Counted from the first letter of the stretch, positions 24,201 through 35,159 are shown. The stretch is DNA of 64,000 bases from Exophiala sp. HKRS030 (GCA_023897205.1 JAHWDD010000001.1:5580001-5644000), one strand, 5' to 3'. Made by a program: numbers and translations. Notes: generated by a model from the letters alone, not told the origin.

Positions 24201-25875
24201 GTTGAAGCAATCAATACGGGCGACCTCTTCTAGGTGGGGTACGTTTCAATGCTGCCGTTGATTGTGTCTCGTGGATTTATGTAGTTGATGTGACCATGAA
24301 AATGTTTGGATTGACATATGGCCGTGATTCAGTTTAGCCGAATATCTGCCAGCAGGATGCAACGAAGTGAGGGACACAAGGCTGAGGAACTCTTCAACCC
24401 CCTTGAAGGTACATCTGGATTATGCTTACAGTTTTCCACGTGAGATCTTCCATCGAGGTTGATGTACGGCGAGTGCTGTCACGGGGATGTGTGAGTATGG
24501 ATATGATTCAAAATGAAGTATAACATATTGCAAACAAACAAAGGGAAAAACACTTCGGAACTGGCTCAGATGAGTCTGCTGCAGACTCAGTTACAAGAAT
24601 CTGAGAGCACGACCAATGAATCTACTGATATTACCTTCAGCCCTCAGACATATTTTTAAACGAAGCTGTGTTCTCTTTTCTCGTCCGCGAAATGACTGTC
24701 AAATTGGTCGAGGCTTTCGTGGAGTGTCTCGTCTTTGTCCAAGTGGTGTCGAGCTTTTTGCTGACAATCCCCTTTGTCTTACTTTATGCCAGTCGGTCAA
24801 TGTATGCTTTGAGCTGGAATCGCTGCTTTCTTCGAGCATAAAGCAGACCCGTTTCCGTAGATCTCCTCCAGCTCATATAAATTTCTGCTAGTCCGATGAC
24901 AAGCATCATGCTGGCCCAAAAGTCTTCTCTTCATCAGCTGTCCAGCTGATTGATACGCATTAAAGATGTGCTCGTGCTATATTCTCATCACCCGCGAGGT
25001 CTGTCGGCAATGTGCTTCCCTGAACGAGCTGACTTTGCTCAAAAGCAGCTTCTTCAGAGAAAACCCAAAGCGGTCTCTTAGCCTCAGCGGGCGGTGTCAT
25101 ACCCACAGTTTCTTGGTACTTCCCAAGGTCAAACAGTATGAGAACAAGTTGAAAGACTATCCAAATTGTCCAAATTGTCGAGGCCGTCGGGCGAGGAACC
25201 CTGGAATTGAGTCAGTGGCTAAAGAATCAGCTCGGTCTAGCAGTGGCATGTCGAGATCAAATGCGACTACCAAAGCAAAAGAGAATTCTCAGCAACACCC
25301 AGGATTGCTGACAATCAATCTTTCACCGATCCAACAAGTACACGAGGCTCTAGGACACAAGTCATCCCACGGCTACCTCTTAATGTCGTGAGGCTGTTGG
25401 ACAATCTCTATACGTAGAGTGTGCGTCACAAGCTCCCTGGGGATCCTCTTGTACGTCGTCTACCGATTCAATTATAGATCGCTCGTGGCTGGTCTAAAAG
25501 TAGAGAATAGCAAGTATACGATTCTTGTTGCAAGGTATATGATAAATTGATTTTGAATTTCCCTTCCCCCAGACATGGTGACGATAACACAAAGATGTGC
25601 ATACAATAGGCACTTCAGGTGCAGAACATATAATAACAAAGATTTGAGAACGTGAGATCGATAAAGGGTTTCCGCAGGCAGAATTTCGGGCGGCGAAGTG
25701 AGGTTTAGTCCTTAATTAATATTCAGCAGCCGCTTCTCCGCAGACGCACCTCTTAAGCATTTGAATACTACTACTCGGTACAAGTACATCTACTCCGGCT
25801 CTGCTCTAAGCTTCGGAGATGGTATCTGACAGAGGACGTTTCTATCTGCCCCAATGACTGTTCTACTTACGCATC
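24201..25875. other. Intergenic region left of the candidate cluster
   Basis: About 1.7 kb between the Ntr2-like gene and the first Zn2Cys6 regulator. An ATG-started frame of 141 codons at 24966-25391 has a Cys-x2-Cys pair but no recognisable fold or family, so it is not called as a gene. A TTAATTAA palindrome lies near 25,712. Confidence 0.35.
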
Positions 25876-28376
25876 ATGTCAATGACCCCGACTCATGGTG
25901 AGAGCACAATCGCCTTTGTTCAAGCTGGCAGCAAGCGACGATCCGCTGTGGCGTGTCAACGATGCAAGGCAAGGAAAGTGCGCTGCAGCGTGACGGCAAC
26001 AGGCCACCCCTGCACGAATTGCACACAAGATGACACTCGGTGTGAAGTTCTACCTCGTAAGAAACACGCGTGAGTAGCTTGTGGTATCTTTACGCTTTGC
26101 TGCCTCTGCTGACTACCTGATGAGTCGTGATCGGGACAAGGTCAAGAAGATGCGGGCTCTAGCTCCGAATGCACCAAGTCCAGTTGTTCGAACAGATCTT
26201 TCGCCAGTCAACACCAACGCCGTCCCACAGGATGATGTGCGTCTGGAACCTGGTGTTGCACCGACCACGGATCAATTGCAGCGCGTTGCACCGAATCTCG
26301 AAGATTCATATGTTCCATCGAACGCGCTTCATGATAGCACCCCCGACGAAGGCGGGAATCCTGCTTCATTTGCAGAGGCAGTCCAGGCGAATAGTCCCTT
26401 CAACAATGAAAGGCTGTTTTACTCCGGTGATTTTACCAAGAAGATTCTGCGAGAACAGGGCTAACGAGCCAAGGTGACCGCCAGGGGCTTGTTCATTCTG
26501 TAATGGAGATTTGTGCGAGTCAACGAATCAACAAGCCAGGGCCCTTGTGGTTTCAAATGAGGGCACCGGAACCCAAAAAGGTTTGGGAAATGCACGATCA
26601 GATCTATCTCAGAAGCAAAGGCGTTTTCAACTTGCCTAGCAGTGACGTCTGTGATGCACTCATTCGATCATATTTCGACCATGTGCATCCACTGCTTCCC
26701 ATCATTGATGTCGGTCATTTTCTGGCACAGTACACACTGAAAGGAGCCGCAAGCATGAACCTTCTTGTGCTATGGAGCGTTTTTCTGGCTGCTGCGAATG
26801 TAAGGGCACCTTTAAACTCCGTGCTGCGAAAGCTAAGCATGAACAGTTCGCCTCACCAGATCTTCTGCGAACCGCTGGCTACGCCTCACGCAAGGCGCTC
26901 AAGCGCGTCATGTATTCGAGGGCTAAAGTGCGTCTCGAACGAGGTTTCTCCTGGCTTGCACTGATAAGATCTCTAGGCTCTCTATGACAGCGACTATGAA
27001 GACGATAAAGTCTGTGTTGTTCAAGCCGTGACGCTGCTTGGCTTCTGGTACTCAGACGCGGAAGACAGAAATGGCCCGTGGCATTGGATGGGGATCGCTA
27101 TCGGCTTGTGTCAAGTCATGGGCCTCCATCGCAAGCCACGACTGGCTGTCTCTACTCCATCGGCGATTTCTCGACAACGATTGTTTCGAAGAATCTGGTG
27201 GTCTTGTTTTGTGAGGGATCGTTGGCTCTCTGTGGGCTTGGGACGCCCCATGCGAATCAATCTGGAAGACTGTGACGTAAAATTTCCTTCAGTTGAGGAC
27301 CTGACCGTTGAACTTGAGCAACTTGCCCCAGAGGTCGCCGACAGATACCTTCCTCACTCAATGCAGCAGCATGCGATGATCTGGGTGCAACTGGTGAGAT
27401 TAAGCCATGTTCTAGGCAGGATCTTACGAATTGACTACGGATTGAATGGCTCCGCTTCCAGTGAGGATGATTTCCGAGCTCATGAGCTTGAGCTGAAGGC
27501 CTGTCGCTTGGCCGATGATGGAGGTCTAATTAGCGACACATCTTTCGGCTCCTTGAGCAGGCTTCAATTTGAGATGCTTCTTGAGTAAGTCGACACCACC
27601 CATTTCTCTCCACTGCAATCGATCCTAATTGAAACTACTAAAGAGCTACCGAAGTCATTCTTCAGCGACCTGCGATAAATTTCCAATGTCCTCCAGATGC
27701 ACAGAGAACCCCTGCCGGAAGCGAAGCACTGCAGAAGGCAAGAGCGTCAGCTGCTAGGACGAACCACATCATAGAGAAATTGATCAATGCCGACATGGTA
27801 CAATTTCTTCGACCGATGAGGTACGAAACATTAGAGATCCTGACATTCGCTTCCAACACTGACCGCCGTCTAGCTTGACCGCCCTGATACCAGCTATGCA
27901 GATACATCTGCTCGACTGTAGGTCGAGCCGTCAACTGGCACGAACCCTTGCACAATCCAAGCTCGGGGAATGCATGATGGTCGTCTCCGAATTGCGAAAC
28001 ACTTATTGGGGCGCCGATTTCACATACAAACTGTTCGAAGCGGCACAGTCCATTCTGGGAGACAGCGAGGGCCAAAGTGACAATGTGCAAACTCCACAGG
28101 GTTTCAATCCAGATATACGAGCTCACCAAGTCGAACCACTTCATGGAGACAATGGCCAAGGTCTCTCAAACGCTTCCTACATCACGGATGGCCCTGATGT
28201 CTTTGGGGAAACATACAATGATGCTCTGTGAGTTATGACATCGACCAATGTTTGATGCTAGTACTTATGCGCCAGACAGATATCATGACATGCCCGATCC
28301 CAACGTGGTTGATCCCTGGAGTTTGGCAGAACTGCAAAACATGTTCGACATGCCTTTTGACGTGGACATCTCATGA
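25876..28376 (+). CDS. Zn(II)2Cys6 transcription factor with fungal-specific regulatory domain
   Basis: Nuclear binuclear-zinc-cluster regulator of about 712 aa, probably controlling neighbouring genes (inference). Exons: 25876-26069, 26125-26426, 26474-26799, 26847-26927, 26977-27584, 27644-27820, 27874-28227, 28280-28376. The zinc cluster (residues ~27-56) is CQRCKARKVRC followed by PCTNC and a last Cys, spacing Cx2Cx6Cx8Cx2Cx6C. The middle homology region carries 'SGDRQGLVHSVMEICASQR' after removal of a 47-nt intron, and then 'SDVCDALIRSYFDHVHPLLPI'. The segment 'GFWYSDAEDRNGPWHWMGIAI' is the classical Fungal_trans core. The final intron may instead end at 28261 (34 nt), adding six residues; the 52-nt form is of more normal length. 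All junctions keep frame and no defect remains. Confidence 0.87.
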
Positions 28377-28921
28377 TAGCGTAGTTTTGGATATTGTCCT
28401 ATTTGTCGGCTTTTTCGCTACCTTTGAGCACAATATCTTCCGAAGAAGACCAGGTCGTTATCATACTCAATTGCTGATACCGCAACGATTGGCCGAGTGC
28501 TTTCAACTGTCGAAAGTTAGCGTTCGGTTTGCCGAGGGTGCTATAGGCTTACCGAGGGAAATGTTCCTGAAATGGCAATCCCGGGTCACTTCGTTCTTCC
28601 CGAGATCACAGAACGTTGCCATAACGGAGACTACGTGGCAAGCCGGCAAGACGACTACATGGATTGTATTCTAATGAGAGAAGATGTCAACACTGGCTGC
28701 ATAAGACGTGTGCTGCACTGTGTCAGACCACGTGAGAGAGTTACCGTCCAGCCCCTTCAGACCATGTAGTAGGAGATGACCACTGCAGGCCGCATTTACG
28801 CAGGTATTCAAAGGTTTAGGTCGTCTGGACCGCGACTTCGAGAATCTCGGAAACGAGATCAAGGCAAAACGCCCTCCGTCGACCTCATCTTTTCATCTAT
28901 CGTTCAGTTCTACCAATTATC
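28377..28921. other. Convergent intergenic region
   Basis: 545 bp between the regulator (+) and the hydrolase fusion (-), tail to tail. No gene or repeat recognised. Confidence 0.45.
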
Positions 28922-30199
28922 TCATTTCCGGTCAACTGCCTCTCGGAAAGCGATAAGCTTGTCAGCCACGGGCTTAGGCTGTTCCATGACCATCATGTGC
29001 GTCCCGGGGTCGACCTCTTCGAACCGAGCGTCAGTGTTTTTACAAGCCTCTGCAATAGCCTTCATCATAGGTGTCGTAGAAGAGAGATCCTGCCTTCCAG
29101 AAAGGACCAACACCGGGATCCTCAACTCTTTTAACCTGTCCAGGCAATCCAGCGTGGCCATGGCCCTCCAGGCTGCTGCCCATTCCTCAACCCTGGCCCG
29201 GCGTACGCAACCTCGGGCATAACGCACACACCAGGTATCCTCAGCAATCGTCTCCGGCAGGAACCAGCGGATGACGGATTCAGCAACCAAAGAGTCCATG
29301 CCATCTTGCTCTGCACGGGTTGCCCTGGTACCTAGAACCTCGGGTGCTTTACCGGCAGTGGCGAGAACGGCGAGTGAGCGTGTTCGGTGAGGATAGTCCA
29401 GTGCAAAATACTGGGCCACGGCTCCCCCGTACGAGGCACCGTAAATGTCAGCAGCTTCGATGCCCATGTTATCAAGTAGAAGTTCAAGATCCTTGCACAG
29501 ATGTTCGAGACTCTCGGTCAACGGTGCGCCCCGGGCGTACCCGTGACCGCGAAGGTCGTAGGCGATGATTCTGGACCCATTCGCCGCCATGGGGAGAAAG
29601 ACTTCTCGCCACATTCTGCTATCCATACTCAACGCATGTATTAGGATGATGGGGACACCTGAGCCTGAACTGTCGCGGACGAGTGTGTCGTGGTCTCCCA
29701 AGCGGACAATGTGCTCTTTGTACCCCAGAGGATTTTCCGGCAGCAAGGACGAGATCAAAGACCAAGTGGCGCGGACCGCGTTGACCGATCGAGGGGCGCC
29801 ACTGAATGAATTGGCATGCTTGAAGACATCCTGGATCTCTTCTCTGGTCGCACCGTGTTGAATTGCACCGCGGACGTAGACGTTCAATTGATCCCCCGTG
29901 TCTCCCATGGCCGTCAAGACACCGATTGTCATCAATGCCCATTCGCGGTAGCTAAACACCGTGTTGGCCAGGTTCACTCCGAATGCCTCCAGGATACTTC
30001 TTCCCAGGCCTGGATTCTGGTCCACGACTCGACTGACATTCTCCGCGAGGTGATGCCCTCCGAAGCGAGTCGCTTCGTGATAGCCTATCTGTTCGACAGC
30101 GCGCATGGCTGAGCTCGCTGCGGGCTTCTGTCCATTCGGTGGCGACGTTTTCTGTCCTGCTTGGACCTGCTCCCCATTCACATGTTCTGACGGTGACAT
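28922..30199 (-). CDS. Carboxymuconolactone decarboxylase / alpha-beta hydrolase fusion (3-oxoadipate enol-lactonase-like)
   Basis: One intronless 425-aa frame joins two enzymes. Residues about 60-145 match the AhpD/carboxymuconolactone decarboxylase fold (YREWALMTIGVLTAMGD and 'GAIQHGATREEIQDVFKHA'). Residues about 160-420 form an alpha/beta hydrolase: oxyanion/HG-like region at IILIHAL, nucleophile Ser256 in GASYGG, acid Asp371 in SGRQD, and His401 in DPGTHMM. Such pairs act in the 3-oxoadipate (protocatechuate) pathway; bacterial PcaL carries the same two activities in the opposite order (hydrolase first). True substrate here is not known. Start is the ATG at 30199; seven further codons upstream begin with GTG and are excluded. 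It is divergent from the MFS gene and shares a 694-bp promoter region with it. Confidence 0.85.
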   Translation of the reverse strand: MSPSEHVNGEQVQAGQKTSPPNGQKPAASSAMRAVEQIGYHEATRFGGHHLAENVSRVVDQNPGLGRSILEAFGVNLANTVFSYREWALMTIGVLTAMGDTGDQLNVYVRGAIQHGATREEIQDVFKHANSFSGAPRSVNAVRATWSLISSLLPENPLGYKEHIVRLGDHDTLVRDSSGSGVPIILIHALSMDSRMWREVFLPMAANGSRIIAYDLRGHGYARGAPLTESLEHLCKDLELLLDNMGIEAADIYGASYGGAVAQYFALDYPHRTRSLAVLATAGKAPEVLGTRATRAEQDGMDSLVAESVIRWFLPETIAEDTWCVRYARGCVRRARVEEWAAAWRAMATLDCLDRLKELRIPVLVLSGRQDLSSTTPMMKAIAEACKNTDARFEEVDPGTHMMVMEQPKPVADKLIAFREAVDRK

Positions 30200-30748
30200 G
30201 ACGCCAAAGAAAGTAGCCACAGCAGTCTTCGCCCGCTAGAATCGGTTGGAAAAAGAAGACCGTCGGGACTTGTCTTCGACGCTCAAGGAAACAGAGGCCT
30301 CGAGACGAAATGTTCACCTTGTATCAAGTGAATGAACTCGTGTCTTGAAAAACCACCAAGCTGTTTCCCCCGGCCTTACTTTGGAACTTGGTCTTCTACC
30401 ACGGCCATAGCCCAGGTGGGCGGCCCGCATCTCTCTTGTCTGAATCCACAATCTCCACGTCCTCGGCATCGACGGCCAATCGGTCAGCGCGAAGACCAGA
30501 GATTGGTGGATGGCATCCAGCTCTGGCAAAATCTCTCTTTCGGGCAAGGTGAGGACAAGAGTAAGATACCGTACATTTATTGGTCGAAACATCCGACTTT
30601 GTGTTCGTGATTGAGCGCCCAGACGAGTCGAAGTAGCTTGTTCCGTAGGTCGCTTGCTCTCTTGCTGGGGCAAATCGGTCTAGGTTCAAGTGTAAACTTG
30701 ATTCATTCGAGTCGTCTCGCCCCCATGGGGGACATGGCAGAATGCTTT

Positions 30749-30758
30749 CCGGGGACGG
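30749..30758 (+). promoter_or_regulatory. CCG-N4-CGG everted repeat, candidate Zn2Cys6 binding site
   Basis: CCGGGGACGG contains two everted CGG triplets spaced by four bases, the geometry bound by Leu3-type zinc-cluster proteins. It touches the TATA box of the MFS gene. Two such regulators are encoded within the same cluster. Confidence 0.4.
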
Positions 30759-30766
30759 TATAAAAT
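30759..30766 (+). promoter_or_regulatory. TATA box of the MFS transporter gene
   Basis: TATAAAAT lies 128 bp upstream of the ATG at 30894 in otherwise mixed sequence. It is a near-perfect TATA element at a plausible distance for a fungal promoter. Confidence 0.6.
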
Positions 30767-30893
30767 AACCTGTTTGGTCTGTGTTTCCCTGGTACGGAGG
30801 CTTTCACGCGACCCCCAAGTTCTTCACGGCTTCCTAGACAGTCCCATTCTACTGTTGCTCGATCCGAAACGAACCCTTCTGTCTGTTGGTGTC

Positions 30894-32775
30894 ATGACTA
30901 CGGACCATTCTCAGCCAGAGAAGACAATGTCTTCGGAGCACGTCGACTTTGTAAAGACAACGCCCTCGTCGTCCGACCTGCACGACCCCAAAGATATCGT
31001 CCAACTCGAGAGTGGCGATTCCGTCTCTGCAGAAGTACGCCACCAAGAGAAGGGAATCATGCGCAAGGTCGACCGGCGCCTTTTGCCTCTGTGCGGCGCA
31101 TTGTACGCAGTGTCTCTGGTCGACCGTCTCAACCTCCCCAACGCCCGGCTCGCCGGCATGGACGAAGCACTGGGCATGTCGATTGGGAATCGCTACTCGG
31201 TCGTCACCATGGTCTTCTTCATCGGGTACATAGTCTTTGACTTTCCCGCGGGGTTCGTCATGAGAAAGACCGGTGCGGCGACCTTTTTGGGGGTCATCGG
31301 GTTTTGTTGGGGGATTCTGACAATCGCCATGGGTTTCTGCAAGACTTGGGGTGCGCTCCTGGCTTGCCGTGTGATTTTTGGTGCATTGGAAGGTGGTCTG
31401 TTTCGTGAGTATCCCTGCAAGGTTGCTGACACGAACACACACTCTCTCCCTCGCTCTCTCCTATGCATCTCCTCCCAGATCTGTCATTTTGTCGAAACCT
31501 GGGAGGTCGATTACCACCACCCCCAACCCACCCACCACTTAGAAATCGTTCTTGCTAACACACACGCTCATTGCTTGTCCCCCCACAGCCGGTATTATTT
31601 TTCTTCTTTCTTGCTGGTACATCAGGCATGAAGTGCAGGTCCGGTTCAGCAGCTTCTATGGCGCCGGCATGCTGGTGTCCGGCCTTTCCAATCTCCTCGC
31701 CTACGGTCTCTCAAAGGCCGACGGGCTCGGCGGGCTCGGTGGATGGTCCTGGATTTTTATTTTTGAAGGGATAGCGACGTGCGTCATTGCCGTCTTTGTG
31801 CTTGTGATGCTCTTGGACTTTCCGGACAAAGGGGCACGCAAGAGAATTCTCGGGTTGAAACCGTTCATCACCCCCGACGAGGCCACCGTGATCCTCAACC
31901 GTATCGAGCGAGACAGGGGTGACTCGACGCCGGAAAAATTCTCGTTGATCGCGGTGCTCGGCCACATGAAGGATTGGAAGATCTGGGAATGTTTTGTCCT
32001 CTTGTTGTGCAATGTAGGAGACCTTCCGTTCTTTGATTCGGAGCGTCGGGCGCGGGGCTGGCTCGGCGGCTAACATTGACATGCTTAGAACACGGTCGCA
32101 TATTCCTTTGCGTATTTCCTCCCACTTATTCTCCATGGCGGAATGGGGTTTTCAATTTTGAAAACATATATACTGATCTTTCCTCCTTATGTACTTGCTG
32201 CCATTGTAAGTCGTGTTTTCCCCCCATGCCCCTCTTTACCTACATATTTACTGGTCACCCTCTCAGGGAGTACTCACACCAAAATGTCATTGCTAACACA
32301 TTCGAAACTATAGTGGATGTTCGTCGCCGCGTACATTGGGGACAGGTTTATGATTCGAGGCGCCATCATCGTAGTCAACGCCGTCTTCACCATCGTGGGC
32401 GTCGTCATGATGGGATACGCCGATACGTCCGCTGTACGGTACGCGGGTGTGTTTCTGAGCCTGCCGCCGTACAACGCCAGTATCCCGGCCATTTTTAGTT
32501 ATCAGCACAACAACATCGTCGGCCAGTCGAAGCGAGCCATCGGAGCGGCGGTGATGATCGCCGGGGGTGGCATCGGCGGCATCATTGCGAGCAACGCCTT
32601 TCAGCAAAAGGACGCACCTGGATATCGACCGGGTCTCAACACCGTCATCGCCGTGCAGGCTCTCACGATTGTGATTGTCTGTAAGAACTTCTGGGTGTTT
32701 GGACGAGCGAACAGGCGCGCAGACAGAAGAGAAATCGTCATTGAAGGCAAAGAAGGCTTTAGGTATACGTTGTAA
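30894..32775 (+). CDS. MFS transporter, anion:cation symporter family (Dal5/allantoate-permease type)
   Basis: Plasma-membrane permease that would import a small organic anion with protons; family members carry allantoate, nicotinate, pantothenate, tartrate and similar acids. Exons 30894-31404, 31589-32013, 32089-32205 and 32314-32775 give about 504 aa. A cytosolic N-terminus with 'VDRRLLPLCGALYAVSLVDRLNLPNARLAGM' leads into TM1, as in Dal5-like proteins; GALEGGLFPG follows after the 184-nt first intron. Then come 'FYGAGMLVSGLSNLLAYGL' and the post-loop 'FLDFPDKG'-like segment (LLDFPDKGARK). The C-terminal half has AAVMIAGGGIGGIIASN. Each junction keeps frame. Neighbouring catabolic enzymes suggest it imports their substrate. 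Confidence 0.9.
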
Positions 32776-33662
32776 ATAGTTGTGGTGACTTGTTGGGTGA
32801 CTTTAAGTCGATCAAAGCTACCTACCTCACGGTTTGTGCACATTTGGCAGGGCCATTGCCATGGTAACCACATGATACACATCTTTGAACCACATACTCT
32901 TTCTTTTTTCTTGCTTTGGTGAGGCTTGGAATATCGATGTTCAACGAGGTTGACAGAACTGACAACCAATTCGGATCACATGGAGCTTGGTCTCAGATGA
33001 TTAGGAAATAGCATTCTGATGTCTTCCGATGTGTTTTCTGGCGAATGACCTGTTGTTTCGGAAATGCAAAAAAGAACGGGCTTTCATGGGCTGGCAGTCG
33101 CTGTAGGACTAGCTGATCCCATTCGTGCTTGAATGAGGGCGTCTGGCCTCCAGCGTCGGCGCCAGTGCTGGCGTGTATGTATTCGGCACATCAAGTTAAA
33201 GAGCTCACATCCTCTTGCGAGTCGCTTGGATGACTCTTTTCGTCCAGACCGCAACACCGTCGACCGAGGGAAAGAGTCGGCGCGTCGGTAATATCTCCCA
33301 AAAGGGCAGGTCTGGGACCTACCTCTTGGGAGAACCAATCGCTCTGAGAAGACGGGGTTTGGCAAACCCCGGAATGTCTTTTCTGCTTGCCCGACGAAGG
33401 GAAAATCCGTACCCCAGGTCCAGGGTTTACCGATGGTTGGTCCGTGGGATGTACTCGGTAGGATGGATAGTTTGAAGTACAAACCCCTCCAGAAGAACAT
33501 ATCCTGTGCCGGATCAGCCGACCCAAGCATTTTGCATGGATCATAAAAAGGATTGATCGTCAGACGTGCCCACGTTGCAGTTGTTACACTCACAAGCTTG
33601 TTGAGCACTCACTGACAAGGAAACATTCCAGCATCAAGCATCGCGATTTCAGGAGCCAGACC
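32776..33662. promoter_or_regulatory. Promoter region of the FAD-dependent dehydrogenase gene
   Basis: About 0.9 kb. It contains a perfect 19-bp inverted repeat at 33353-33371 and a TATA-like CATAAAAAG about 115 bp before the ATG at 33663. Frames in this stretch are not gene-like. Confidence 0.45.
33353..33371. promoter_or_regulatory. 19-bp perfect inverted repeat, candidate operator
   Basis: CGGGGTTTG, one spacer base G, then CAAACCCCG form a perfect palindrome with outward CGG/CCG ends, about 290 bp before the dehydrogenase start. GGGGTTTGG, half of this palindrome, recurs at 39581-39589 upstream of the PhyH gene. Symmetry and CGG ends fit a dimeric zinc-cluster factor. Confidence 0.4.
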
Positions 33663-35159
33663 ATGTACGTCCAATCCGACGGCCATGACCAGATTGCCGA
33701 TGTGGTGGTGGTGGGCACTGGTCCCGGTGGACTGGCGGCGGTCGGTTCAGCGGTCAACGCTGGGGTAGAAGTCGTTGCGATCGAGGCGTACAAGGACATT
33801 GGGGGCAACGGGACATGGTCGACGGGCTGGGTGGCGTTCGTGAACAGTCGCATGCAGCGCGACCAAGGCATCCACGACTCTGCCGAGCTCTTCATGCGTG
33901 ACTGCGAAAAATTGATTGACGAAGCCAGCGAGCACTATGGGATACAGTTGGATCCTGTTCTGGCGAAGATCTACGCCGAGGAAAGCAGCAAAATGTACGA
34001 GATCCTCACCGAACGGGGCGTCAAGTTCTCCCGCCTGATCAAGAGGCCGCTACAGACGTCGGTCCCCCGACTGGCGGCCGTCGAAAGCACCGAGCAGTTT
34101 GCGCGGGCGTTCGAAAAGGACTTTGCTGGTCCCAGGGTGCGGACGTACGTCAATAGCACCGTTGTCAGACTGATCGTCGACAACAACAACGGTCGTGTGA
34201 CCGGCGTCCGCGTACAGCCCAATGACTCGAAGAAGCCACCGTTTAACGTGATTGCCAGAAACGGCGTCATTCTTGCGACGGGCGGCTACCAAGCCAACAA
34301 CGCCCTGCGCCAAAGGTACCAGCCGACGGCCAGGGAGGCATGGTATCCAGGTCTCCCCACCTGCAGGGGAGATGGACACCTTCTCGGCCAAGCGGTTGGG
34401 GGAGACCTGGTGAACATGTCCATGATTCCACCGATTGTAGCCATCGCGTCTGCTCTGACGGACGAGGCCATTGCTGTAAACGCACAAGGGAACCGGTTCC
34501 ACGACGAAGCCGGTCCGTACCAGTATCGCGTGCAGGAGCTCAAGAAGCAGCCAAAACAACTAGCGCACTACATCTTCGACACGGCAACCGCGAAAAGGCA
34601 AAAGAGATATGTCGACCAGCTGTCGAACAAGGTCAGGGCGGACACGTTGGAGGAGCTTGCACACATCATTGGCGTTCCAGCGCATGAGCTAGTCGCAAGC
34701 GTGAAAGCGTGGAATGAGTTCATCGCATCTGGGAACCGAACGAAGGAGCCACTGACACAAAGAGTGGACTTCTACCCCAAGGAGATTACCGAGGGCCCGT
34801 ACTATGCGTCCAAGATGGAGACGGGGATTAGTTTGACATGTGGAGGTTTCCGGACGACGACATCGATGCAGGTGGTCGACATCTTTGGGGAGCCCATGCC
34901 AGGGTTGTTTGCGGTAGGAGACACCACGGGAGGCTTCACGGTGACGGCCGAAATGGGAGGGACGCACCTTGGAGGAGGGTTTGTATTTGGTTGGAGGGCA
35001 GGCCACGCAGTCGCGACGGGACAGTTGGCGGAAAGCCACCATAAAGGGGAAAAGGTCTTTGGGCAATCGGTACCGCAGCGAGTGACACTTTCGATCCGGG
35101 TGCCCATTATCAACGTCGCCACAGTTGAGCAAATCGGCACGCCAAGGACACATCTGTAG
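33663..35159 (+). CDS. FAD-dependent dehydrogenase, fumarate reductase/succinate dehydrogenase flavoprotein family
   Basis: Flavoprotein of 498 aa, intronless, that would oxidise or reduce a C-C bond next to an activating carbonyl or carboxylate; relatives include fumarate reductases, tricarballylate dehydrogenase and 3-ketosteroid delta1-dehydrogenase. The substrate cannot be read from sequence. The N-terminal dinucleotide-binding motif is GTGPGG at residues 18-23, with the acidic ribose-binding residue in 'VEVVAIEAYKDIGGN'. 'GVILATGGYQ' is the second FAD contact. The C-terminal FAD motif reads 'MPGLFAVGDTTGG ... GGTHLGGGFVFGWRAG'. There is no secretion signal, so it is probably cytosolic. 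It is co-directional with the MFS gene and lies 888 bp after it. Confidence 0.88.
   Translation: MYVQSDGHDQIADVVVVGTGPGGLAAVGSAVNAGVEVVAIEAYKDIGGNGTWSTGWVAFVNSRMQRDQGIHDSAELFMRDCEKLIDEASEHYGIQLDPVLAKIYAEESSKMYEILTERGVKFSRLIKRPLQTSVPRLAAVESTEQFARAFEKDFAGPRVRTYVNSTVVRLIVDNNNGRVTGVRVQPNDSKKPPFNVIARNGVILATGGYQANNALRQRYQPTAREAWYPGLPTCRGDGHLLGQAVGGDLVNMSMIPPIVAIASALTDEAIAVNAQGNRFHDEAGPYQYRVQELKKQPKQLAHYIFDTATAKRQKRYVDQLSNKVRADTLEELAHIIGVPAHELVASVKAWNEFIASGNRTKEPLTQRVDFYPKEITEGPYYASKMETGISLTCGGFRTTTSMQVVDIFGEPMPGLFAVGDTTGGFTVTAEMGGTHLGGGFVFGWRAGHAVATGQLAESHHKGEKVFGQSVPQRVTLSIRVPIINVATVEQIGTPRTHL

Larger units (their letters stand above)
30200..30893. promoter_or_regulatory. Shared divergent promoter of hydrolase fusion and MFS transporter
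   Basis: 694 bp between two divergent start codons. On the transporter side a CCG-N4-CGG element (30749-30758) directly abuts a TATA box (30759-30766). No convincing gene lies inside; short frames on both strands have no family resemblance. The layout suggests co-regulation by a zinc-cluster factor, which is inference. Confidence 0.55.

Noticed and set aside
24966..25391. 141-codon frame in the region left of the cluster
   Set aside because: ATG start and length are within chance, and the product has no recognisable features beyond one Cys pair.
26455..26465. Frameshift/pseudogene call in the first Zn2Cys6 regulator
   Set aside because: A 47-nt intron at 26427-26473 with a CTAAC branch restores the family sequence in phase, so no defect is needed.
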